From: Caryophanales bacterium UBA7029
Lineage (GTDB): Bacteria; Bacillota_I; Bacilli_A; RFN20; CAG-826
NCBI GenBank assembly: GCA_002494205.1
Contig: DLBE01000001.1
Span: 1-6,872, forward strand
Length of the DNA: 6,872 bases
Reading direction: 5' to 3'
Under the pieces are notes generated by a model. That model saw nothing but the letters and a program-made list of their open reading frames with translations. It had not been told where the DNA came from and ran no database searches. Positions 1 to 5,277 of the stretch are shown in pieces. Within the stretch, counting starts at the first letter, position 1. Each line of letters opens with the position of its first letter. Position numbers and translations under genes: made by a program.

Positions 1-56
1 TTGATATTCGTCGTGGTGATCAACCAGTTTACAATTATATTGTAGGTATTGAATAA
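1..56 (+). CDS. fakA: 3' end of an upstream gene, probably fatty acid kinase FakA/YloV (partial)
   Basis: Only the final 17 codons are inside the window: reading from base 3 gives DIRRGDQPVYNYIVGIE and then TAA at 54-56. The tail pattern Gly-x-Gln-Pro-(Val/Leu)-Tyr-x-Tyr followed by a hydrophobic stretch and a terminal Glu resembles the C-terminus of DAK2-domain proteins of the YloV/FakA family, which phosphorylate fatty acids bound to FakB. The position just upstream of plsX supports this: FakA makes acyl-phosphate, the same intermediate that PlsX produces from acyl-ACP, and yloV lies shortly upstream of plsX in Bacillus. A hairpin terminator follows directly, so this gene is probably not cotranscribed with plsX. 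The call rests on a short tail and on context, and another gene is possible. Confidence 0.5.
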   Translation, partial: DIRRGDQPVYNYIVGIE

Positions 57-65
57 CAATAAATT

Positions 66-90
66 AAGGGCACCTTATGGTGCCTTTTTT
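66..90 (+). terminator. Rho-independent terminator after the fakA-like gene
   Basis: GGCACC (69-74), loop TTAT and GGTGCC (79-84) form a perfect stem. It extends outward by a G:U and two A:U pairs to 66-87, and six T lie at 85-90. It starts 9 bases after the TAA at 54-56. It separates the upstream gene from plsX. Confidence 0.9.
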
Positions 91-121
91 AGTGGAAAGC
101 AAAATCATTTATCAGTTTGCT

Positions 122-135
122 AAACATTAATGTTT
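122..135. promoter_or_regulatory. Perfect 14-bp palindrome upstream of plsX (possible operator)
   Basis: AAACATTAATGTTT is an exact inverted repeat with no spacer. It lies between the upstream terminator and the plsX start and overlaps the -35 region of the best -10 candidate, which is a normal place for a repressor site. It does not match the FapR or FabT operator consensus sequences as I remember them. In such AT-rich DNA a palindrome of this length could be chance, so the regulatory role is only inferred. Confidence 0.3.
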
Positions 136-168
136 TTTAGTGTGATATTTATATTTGCGTGCTACAAT
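127..168 (+). promoter_or_regulatory. Candidate promoter region for the plsX-rnc-ftsY-ylxM-ffh operon
   Basis: A terminator lies upstream and the next gene starts at 187, so a promoter is expected here. Two -10 candidates are visible. TATATT at 150-155 has only a weak -35 (TTAATG, 127-132, 17-base spacer) but would give a leader of about 25 bases. TACAAT at 163-168 is preceded by TG one base upstream (an extended -10), but it would start transcription inside the ribosome binding site, which counts against it. Neither is strong. Confidence 0.35.
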
Positions 169-173
169 ACATG

Positions 174-180
174 CGGAGGA
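174..180 (+). promoter_or_regulatory. Ribosome binding site that fixes the plsX start
   Basis: CGGAGGA ends 6 bases before the ATG at 187. The open frame extends upstream to an ATG at 130, but that start has no such site and would add 19 residues not seen in PlsX proteins. This site therefore decides for 187. Confidence 0.85.
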
Positions 181-186
181 TTTATT

Positions 187-1155
187 ATGGTCAAATTAGT
201 TATTGATATGATGGGCGGAGATAATGGCTATGCCATTACAATTGAAGCTGTAAAGAATTTTTTAGCAAATCATGATGATTGCGAAATCATCGCAGTTGGA
301 GATGAAAAAGCACTCGAACCTCTTAAAGGTGTTGTTTCAAAAATCATTCCTTCTCAAAGCGTACTTCCAATGGAATGTGGCGTTATGCAAGCAATGAGAC
401 AAAAAGATTCAAGTTGTTACAAAGCTATTAGTGCTGTTAACGAAGAGAAAGCAGATGGCGTATTATCTGCCGGTTCTACAGGAGCGTTCCTTTCGTTAGC
501 TACATTAATTAACAAAAAAATTCCCGGCGTAGAACGTCCAGCTTTAATTTCACCATTCCCAACTAGAGTACCAGGCAAAAATGTCGTTTTACTCGATGTT
601 GGTGCAACAAGCGATAACTCTCCAGAAGATTTATTCCAATTTGCAAAAATGGGCGAAGCTTACTTTAAAGCAGCCTATGGTGAAGAAGCCAAAAATATCA
701 AACTTATTGCTAACGGTACCGAAGAAGGTAAAGGCAACAATTTAACCAAAAAAGCTAATGCGTTGCTAAAAGCAAATCCAAACTATAAAGGCTTAATTGA
801 AGCACGTCATGTATTAGATGGCGAAGCCGATGTTGTTGTTTTTGACGGATTCACTGGAAACGTATTCCTGAAAGGTGTTGAAGGTGTTGCCAAAATGATG
901 GGCGGAATGATGAAAGAAGCATTCCTAGCATCCTTCTCATCAAAGATGGGTTATTTACTTGCTAAGAAGTCATTTAAACCAATGATTAAACTTATGGACT
1001 ATAAGAGGGTCGGTGGAGCTTTACTTATTGGTGTTAATACTGTTGCAGTTAAAGCTCATGGTAATTCAGATGCTTATTCATTTGGAAATGCTTTAACTTT
1101 AACCTACACTCTAGCAAAGAACAAAATGGTCGACCAAATTAAAGAAAACTTATGA
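187..1155 (+). CDS. plsX: Phosphate acyltransferase PlsX (acyl-ACP:phosphate acyltransferase)
   Basis: PlsX converts acyl-ACP and phosphate to acyl-phosphate, the donor that PlsY uses to acylate glycerol-3-phosphate. It is a soluble enzyme that works at the membrane surface in phospholipid synthesis. The protein has 322 residues, close to the family norm. Family motifs run in order: MMGGDN (8-13) after the first strand, SAGSTGA (94-100), ERPAL (116-120), LLDVGA (135-140), GTEEGKGN (177-184), DGFTGNV (220-226), GGALLIGV (276-283) and HGNSDA (291-296). The start at 187 is chosen because an AGGAGG-like site lies 6 bases upstream and the N-terminus then fits the family. It heads a five-gene operon and its TGA overlaps the rnc ATG by 4 bases. 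In Bacillus, fabD, fabG and acpP lie between plsX and rnc; they are absent here. A fakA-like gene immediately upstream would supply the same acyl-phosphate intermediate. Confidence 0.97.
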   Translation: MVKLVIDMMGGDNGYAITIEAVKNFLANHDDCEIIAVGDEKALEPLKGVVSKIIPSQSVLPMECGVMQAMRQKDSSCYKAISAVNEEKADGVLSAGSTGAFLSLATLINKKIPGVERPALISPFPTRVPGKNVVLLDVGATSDNSPEDLFQFAKMGEAYFKAAYGEEAKNIKLIANGTEEGKGNNLTKKANALLKANPNYKGLIEARHVLDGEADVVVFDGFTGNVFLKGVEGVAKMMGGMMKEAFLASFSSKMGYLLAKKSFKPMIKLMDYKRVGGALLIGVNTVAVKAHGNSDAYSFGNALTLTYTLAKNKMVDQIKENL

Positions 1156-1838
1156 TTAAGGACTTAAGGGAATTATTAGTTAAATTTAACGTTGAACCAA
1201 AACATATTGCTCTTTATGAGCAAGCTTTTACTCATCCTTCATATAATGCTGATGCAAACACAAAGCACAAAGACTATGAAAGATTAGAATTTTTAGGTGA
1301 CTCGGTTATTTCTTTATGTGTTGCTGAAATGGCTTATGTTTCTAGATCTGAATTAAATCAAGGAAATTTAACAAAACTAAGAGCTGCCTTAGTTTCCACT
1401 CAAGGTTTAGCAAGCTTATCAAGAAAATACTCATTATATGAGTATATTAGACTAGGTAATTCATTTACAGGCGATGTTTCGAAAGCAAATCATATTCTTG
1501 AAAACGTTTTTGAAGCTTTTATTGGGGCTTTGTATTTAGATCAAGGATTTAAAGTAACAAAGGCTGTTCTTGTTGAGATGTTTTTAGATTCAATTAAGAA
1601 ATTTGATATTGAAGGCTTAACTGATTATAAATCTAAGCTTCAAGAAGAAATCCAAGCAGAACATAGAGAATCAGTCGTTTATCAATTAATTTCAGAAACT
1701 GGTCCTGCTCACGATAAAAGATTTAAAGTTAAAGTCACATTTGATGGCATTGAATTAGGTGTAGGAGAAGGATCTACAAAAAAGGAAGCTGAACAACTAG
1801 CTGCTAAAGCAGCTCTTGAAAAGAAAGCTGGTAAATAA
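1152..1838 (+). CDS. rnc: Ribonuclease III
   Basis: RNase III cleaves double-stranded RNA, for example in rRNA precursor processing, as a homodimer with two metal ions per active site. The protein has 228 residues, a normal length. The RNase III domain covers about 1-150, with the signature ERLEFLGDS at 43-51: E43, E46 and D50 correspond to E. coli E38, E41 and D45. The second catalytic segment reads ILENVFEAFIGALYLD (115-130): E121 matches the essential E117, but N118 stands where E. coli has D114. The dsRNA-binding domain covers about 157-226, with TDYKSKLQEEIQ at its start, GPAHDKRF in the middle and STKKEAEQLAAKAAL in the last helix. There is no clear ribosome binding site before the ATG, which shares four bases with the plsX stop (ATGA), so translation is probably coupled to plsX. 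It ends in TAATG, overlapping ftsY by one base. In Bacillus smc sits between rnc and ftsY; it is missing here. Confidence 0.97.
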   Translation: MIKDLRELLVKFNVEPKHIALYEQAFTHPSYNADANTKHKDYERLEFLGDSVISLCVAEMAYVSRSELNQGNLTKLRAALVSTQGLASLSRKYSLYEYIRLGNSFTGDVSKANHILENVFEAFIGALYLDQGFKVTKAVLVEMFLDSIKKFDIEGLTDYKSKLQEEIQAEHRESVVYQLISETGPAHDKRFKVKVTFDGIELGVGEGSTKKEAEQLAAKAALEKKAGK

Positions 1839-2818
1839 TGGGTTTATTAAAGTTTTTAAAAGAAAAATTTAGCAAAAATAAAAATCAGGAAACTGAATCA
1901 TTCAATAAAGGAATGGAAAAGTCTCGTGAGAATTTTGCTAATAAAATGGATAAAATCGCAAAGAAATCCAAAAAAGTTAATAAAGAATATTTTGACGAGC
2001 TTGAAGAAATCTTAATAGAAGCTGATGTTGGCGTTAGCCTCACTATGAGAGTTATTGAAGAAGTTGTTCAAGAAAGTCTTAAAAATAAAATTACTGATGC
2101 TGAAGAAATAAATGAACTTGTTATTGATAAGTTGTTTGAAGGTTACATGAATAAGGCAGAACAAGTTCAAAACGATATTAGATTTAGAGATGATGGCCCA
2201 ACAGTTCTTCTTGTAGCAGGAGTTAATGGTGTTGGAAAAACTACAACAATTGCAAAACTTGCTTACCGCTACATAAATCAAGGCAAGAAAGTTATGCTTT
2301 GCGCCGCTGATACTTTTAGAGCAGGTGCAATTGAACAATTAACTATTTGGGCTGATAGATTAGGTTGCGATATTGTAACAGGAAAACCTAATTCCGATCC
2401 TGCTTCTGTCGCTTTTGATGGAGCAAAAAAAGCGCGTGAAAATAACGTTGATTTGCTTATCGTCGACACAGCTGGAAGACTTCAAAATAAAATTAACTTA
2501 ATGAACGAATTATCCAAGATTTCCCGTGTAATTTCGAAAGAAATACCGGATTCGCCTCATGAAGTTTTCTTGATAATTGACGCAACAACTGGACAAAATG
2601 GTGTAGTCCAAGCAAAACAATTTTTGGATTGTATTAAACTCACTGGAATTGTCATTACAAAAATGGATGGAACATCTAAGGGTGGAATTATTCTTGCTAT
2701 TAGAGACGAGCTTGGAATTCCAGTTCGATTTATTGGTTTAGGAGAAAAGATGGAAGACCTCAAGGAATTTGATCTTGAAAAGTACCTTGTTGGACTGTGT
2801 ATTGGTGGCGGAAAATGA
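1838..2818 (+). CDS. ftsY: Signal recognition particle receptor FtsY
   Basis: FtsY is the membrane-associated SRP receptor GTPase. It pairs with Ffh-bound ribosomes and delivers them to SecYEG, after which both partners hydrolyse GTP. The protein has 326 residues. The N-terminal A region is short (about 1-45), Lys-rich and starts with the amphipathic stretch MGLLKFLKEKF, typical of lipid-binding N-termini. The four-helix N domain follows (about 46-115). The NG GTPase domain shows the P-loop GVNGVGKTTT (128-137), DTFRAGA (158-164), DTAGRL (210-215), the guanine-specificity motif TKMDGTSKGG (274-283) and GLGEKMEDL (300-308). It has no Ffh-like M domain, which distinguishes it from ffh downstream. 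The start overlaps the rnc stop (TAATG) and has no strong ribosome binding site, so coupling is likely. DTFRAGA has Gly where the motif more often reads DTFRAAA. Confidence 0.97.
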   Translation: MGLLKFLKEKFSKNKNQETESFNKGMEKSRENFANKMDKIAKKSKKVNKEYFDELEEILIEADVGVSLTMRVIEEVVQESLKNKITDAEEINELVIDKLFEGYMNKAEQVQNDIRFRDDGPTVLLVAGVNGVGKTTTIAKLAYRYINQGKKVMLCAADTFRAGAIEQLTIWADRLGCDIVTGKPNSDPASVAFDGAKKARENNVDLLIVDTAGRLQNKINLMNELSKISRVISKEIPDSPHEVFLIIDATTGQNGVVQAKQFLDCIKLTGIVITKMDGTSKGGIILAIRDELGIPVRFIGLGEKMEDLKEFDLEKYLVGLCIGGGK

Positions 2819-3117
2819 GTGAAATAACAAAGGCATTACACATTAATCGCTTACTTGACATTTATGGTCGTCTTTTGACTAAACAACAATTAGAAATTAT
2901 GTCTGATTACTACTATTGTGATCTCTCATTAAGCGAAATTTCTGAGCTTAGAAATATTTCTAGAACAGCAGTTTCTGATGCAATCAAAACTGCCACAAAA
3001 AAACTTGAAAATTTTGAAAAAAATGTAGGAATTTGCAGGGTTTTTGATAAAAATCGCAATGAAAAGAATAGTGAAATTCTTGATAAAATTGAAGAGGATT
3101 TAAAGAATGGCATTTGA
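2815..3117 (+). CDS. ylxM: YlxM/p13-like helix-turn-helix protein (UPF0122), SRP-associated
   Basis: This 100-residue protein belongs to the small YlxM family. It has the typical opening of a basic helix ending in LLDIYGRLLTKQQ (13-25), an acidic/aromatic DYYYCDLS segment (31-38) and a helix-turn-helix of the sigma-70 region 4 type, SEISELRNISRTAVSDAIK (40-58). A charged helical tail follows, longer than the core domain strictly needs. YlxM is almost always encoded just before ffh, and in streptococci it has been reported to interact with the SRP and modulate it, so a role in SRP function is likely rather than specific transcription control. The ATG at 2815 is preferred over the in-frame ATG at 2797 because the resulting N-terminus fits the family, GGTGG at 2804-2808 precedes it at a good distance, and it forms an ATGA overlap with the ftsY stop. 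It overlaps ffh by 11 bases. Confidence 0.9.
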   Translation: MSEITKALHINRLLDIYGRLLTKQQLEIMSDYYYCDLSLSEISELRNISRTAVSDAIKTATKKLENFEKNVGICRVFDKNRNEKNSEILDKIEEDLKNGI

Positions 3118-4465
3118 GTCTTTAACTGAAAAATTTAAACGAATTATAAAAGGAATTCGTGGTCAAGCTAGATTGACTGAATCCAACATGGAGGACATGT
3201 TGAAAGAAGTCCGTGTTGCTTTGCTCGAAGCCGATGTTAACTTTAAGGTAGTTAAATCTTTTATAGAGAATATTAAACAAAAAGCAATTGGTGCTGAAGT
3301 TTATACAAAACTTAATCCATCTCAAATGGTCGTTAAGATTGTTCATGATGAACTTGTTGAACTTTTAGGTTCTGGAGATTCTGAGCTTAAATTTGAGAAT
3401 AATAAACCAACAATTATTATGATGGTTGGTTTACAAGGTACAGGTAAAACTACTTCTGCAGGTAAGCTTGCTTACCTTATGAAGAATAAAATGAAGAAAA
3501 AAGTTCTTTTGGCTGCTGGTGATATTTATCGTCCAGGTGCTATAGAACAACTTCAGCAATTAGGCAACTCTATTGATGTTCCTGTGTTTTCTTTAGGAAC
3601 TAATGTCTCACCTGTTGAGATTGCAAAGAAAGCAAAAGAAAAAGCATACAATGAACATTTTGATGTTCTTATTATTGATACAGCGGGTCGACTACAAATT
3701 GATGAACCATTAATGAAAGAATTAAATGATATTTCTGATAATGTTTCTCCAACTGAAGTTTTGCTCCTTGTTGATGCAATGTCTGGACAAGATGCAATCA
3801 ATGTGGCTAATGCTTTCCATGAATCGCTTAATTTAACAGGAATTATCATGTCAAAACTTGATGGTGATGCACGTGGTGGTTCTGCCTTATCAATCAAACA
3901 TTTAACGGGAATTCCTATAAAATTCGCGGGAATTGGCGAGAAAATTAGTGATTTAGATGTCTTCCATCCTGATCGTATGGCCGACCGTATTTTAGGCATG
4001 GGTGATATTGTTACTCTTGCTGAAAAAGTCAAAGATGAAATTGATGAGAAAGAGGCTAAAAAAGAAGCAGAGAGGATGATGGATGGAAAATTTACACTCG
4101 ATGATCTTCTTAAAAATATGAAAAGAATTCAAAGAATGGGTTCTTTAGGTGGCCTTCTTAAATTAATTCCTGGAATGCCAACAATAACTGACGAGCAAAA
4201 AGAAAGAGGCGAGAAGGAAATGAAAACCTTCGAGGCAATTATTGGTTCAATGACTCCCGAAGAAAGAAGAAACCCTGAAATCCTTAAAAATTCTCGTAAA
4301 GTAAGAATTGCTAAGGGATGTGGAAAAACTAATGCCGATATTAATAGACTTTTGAAGAAGTATGAGCAGATGCAGGAAATGATGAAGCGTATGCAGCAAT
4401 ATAAGAAAACAGGACGTATGCCTCCTGGTGGATTAAATCTTCCTGGAATGGGAGGAATGATGTAA
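3107..4465 (+). CDS. ffh: Signal recognition particle protein Ffh (SRP54)
   Basis: Ffh binds signal peptides emerging from the ribosome, together with SRP RNA, and docks with FtsY. The 452-residue length is standard. The N domain covers about 1-95. The G domain shows the P-loop GLQGTGKTT (108-116), DIYRPGA (139-145), DTAGRL (191-196), SKLDGDARGG (249-258) and GIGEKISDL (275-283). The Met-rich M domain (about 325-452) has the finger-loop region MGSLGGLLKLIPGMP (344-358), TPEERRNPE (383-391) and the SRP-RNA-binding helix-turn-helix SRKVRIAKGCG (396-406) followed by NRLLKKYEQM. It ends in a flexible Gly/Met/Pro tail. GAGGA in ylxM codons, about 8 bases before the ATG, is the ribosome binding site, and the start lies inside ylxM (11-base overlap). 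Its TAA touches the first base of the terminator stem. V399 occupies a position usually basic in the RNA-binding motif. The SRP RNA gene is not in this window. Confidence 0.98.
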   Translation: MAFESLTEKFKRIIKGIRGQARLTESNMEDMLKEVRVALLEADVNFKVVKSFIENIKQKAIGAEVYTKLNPSQMVVKIVHDELVELLGSGDSELKFENNKPTIIMMVGLQGTGKTTSAGKLAYLMKNKMKKKVLLAAGDIYRPGAIEQLQQLGNSIDVPVFSLGTNVSPVEIAKKAKEKAYNEHFDVLIIDTAGRLQIDEPLMKELNDISDNVSPTEVLLLVDAMSGQDAINVANAFHESLNLTGIIMSKLDGDARGGSALSIKHLTGIPIKFAGIGEKISDLDVFHPDRMADRILGMGDIVTLAEKVKDEIDEKEAKKEAERMMDGKFTLDDLLKNMKRIQRMGSLGGLLKLIPGMPTITDEQKERGEKEMKTFEAIIGSMTPEERRNPEILKNSRKVRIAKGCGKTNADINRLLKKYEQMQEMMKRMQQYKKTGRMPPGGLNLPGMGGMM

Positions 4466-4488
4466 AAAGATAGCTTATGCTATCTTTT
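4465..4488. terminator. Bidirectional terminator between convergent ffh and cysE
   Basis: AAAAGATAGC (4465-4474), loop TTAT and GCTATCTTTT (4479-4488) form a perfect 10-bp stem that reads as a hairpin plus T tract on both strands: four T going right, five T going left. The last base of the ffh TAA (4463-4465) starts the stem, and the cysE stop TAG (4482-4480 on the minus strand) lies wholly within it. One element therefore ends both transcripts. Confidence 0.88.
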
Positions 4489-5178
4489 ACTTTCAGTAAT
4501 TACAAGTGAAGGTTTTGAGAACGACACTTTAACATTGTCAGGAATTGATTCTGTTATAAAAACGTTTGAACCAATTGTAACATTGTTGCCTACCTTTATA
4601 TCTCCAAGCAAGCTTGCGCCTGCGTAAATAACAACATTTTCTCCGATTGTAGGATGTCTCTTACATCCTTTTAGTTTAGAACCACATTTTAATGATAAAG
4701 CGCCTAATGTAACACCTTGGTATAGTTTTAGATTTTTACCAGAGATGGTGGTCTCGCCAATAACAATGCCGGTTCCATGGTCAATAAAAAATGGAGAAGC
4801 GAGTTGTGCGGCGGGGTGAATATCTATTCCAGTGTAAGAATGAGCTCCTTCGGAAATGAGTCTAGCTTCTAATTTATACCCCAAATTATAAATTTGATGA
4901 GCAATACGATAAGAAGAGATAGCTCTATAACCTGGATAAGCTAACAAAACTTCTCTTTCATTATCAACTGCAGGGTCACTTTCCATAAAGAAATTCAAGT
5001 CTTCTTTGAGTGATTTTTCTAGAGCTGGTAGACAGGATTCAAACTTTAAATATTGTTCTTCATTTTTATCTATTGCGATAAGAAAACATTTTTTAACTTT
5101 TTCTAAATTATTTGCTCCATAAAGAAGATAACTTTTGGTTTCTTCCACAAACTTTTTAATTTCTTTACTGTTAGACAT
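4480..5178 (-). CDS. cysE: Serine O-acetyltransferase (CysE, EpsC-like)
   Basis: This enzyme acetylates L-serine with acetyl-CoA to O-acetylserine, the substrate of cysteine synthase. The protein has 232 residues. A helical N-terminal part (about 1-110) contains ESDPAVDNEREVLLAYPG (66-83) and YRIAHQIYNLG (90-100), as in serine acetyltransferases. A left-handed beta-helix of hexapeptide repeats follows (about 113-215). Catalytic residues are visible: D119 in DIHP, H134 in DHGTG and H175 in KRHP match E. coli D143, H158 and H193. The insertion before RHP and the phrase RHPTIGENVVIYAGASLLG are typical of the EpsC-type branch rather than classical CysE. The C-terminus is ESKR, without the terminal Ile that binds CysK in enteric enzymes. 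The start at 5178 is chosen for GGAGGG 7 bases upstream; the ATG at 5193 overlaps that site. It has its own promoter, stands alone, and no cysteine synthase gene is visible beside it. Confidence 0.93.
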   Translation of the reverse strand: MSNSKEIKKFVEETKSYLLYGANNLEKVKKCFLIAIDKNEEQYLKFESCLPALEKSLKEDLNFFMESDPAVDNEREVLLAYPGYRAISSYRIAHQIYNLGYKLEARLISEGAHSYTGIDIHPAAQLASPFFIDHGTGIVIGETTISGKNLKLYQGVTLGALSLKCGSKLKGCKRHPTIGENVVIYAGASLLGDIKVGNNVTIGSNVFITESIPDNVKVSFSKPSLVITESKR

Positions 5179-5185
5179 TTTTAAT

Positions 5186-5191
5186 CCCTCC
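5186..5191 (-). promoter_or_regulatory. Ribosome binding site that fixes the cysE start
   Basis: On the minus strand GGAGGG lies 7 bases before the ATG at 5178-5176. The upstream in-frame ATG (5193-5191) shares a base with this site and has no comparable site of its own, so the shorter protein is preferred. Confidence 0.85.
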
Positions 5192-5211
5192 ATTGCATGG
5201 ACTAATCGAAT

Positions 5212-5239
5212 ATTATAAAGAAAAAATCATATTTGTCTA
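5212..5239 (-). promoter_or_regulatory. Sigma-A-type promoter of cysE
   Basis: On the minus strand, TAGACA (5239-5234, five of six matches to TTGACA) and a perfect TATAAT (5217-5212) are separated by 16 bases. Transcription should start near 5206, giving a leader of about 27 bases before the ATG at 5178. That leaves no room for a cysteine T-box or S-box riboswitch. Confidence 0.75.
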
Positions 5240-5249
5240 ATGGGATTAT

Positions 5250-5277
5250 AAAAAAAGTAAGAGCAACTGCTCCCACT
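5250..5277 (-). terminator. Terminator of the rpsP-khpA-rimM-trmD operon
   Basis: On the minus strand AGTGGGAGC (5277-5269), loop AGTT and GCTCTTACT (5264-5256) form a 9-bp stem with two G:U pairs, and seven T lie at 5256-5250. The first stem base is the last base of the trmD stop TAA (5279-5277). Only about ten bases separate the T tract from the cysE -35 box. Confidence 0.85.

Noticed and set aside
130..186. Longer plsX reading frame starting at 130
   Set aside because: The extra 19 residues are hydrophobic and Cys-containing, unlike any PlsX N-terminus, have no ribosome binding site before them, and cover the real one at 174-180.
2012..2763. Three antisense open frames opposite ftsY
   Set aside because: They are low-complexity or Ser/Pro-rich translations with no recognisable domain, opposite a strongly conserved gene; shadows of its codon use.
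3553..4032. 159-codon antisense open frame opposite the ffh GTPase domain (and shorter ones at 3122-3346 and 2913-3113)
   Set aside because: The composition is that of a reverse-frame shadow, with no supported start site, domain or promoter.
5179..5193. Upstream ATG for cysE adding five residues (MEGLK)
   Set aside because: That ATG overlaps the strong GGAGGG site that serves the ATG at 5178, and no other site precedes it.
5245..5266. TTGCTC...TATAAT on the minus strand within the trmD terminator as a second cysE promoter
   Set aside because: The spacer is only 10 bases, too short for a sigma-A promoter, and the boxes are explained by the hairpin and its T tract.
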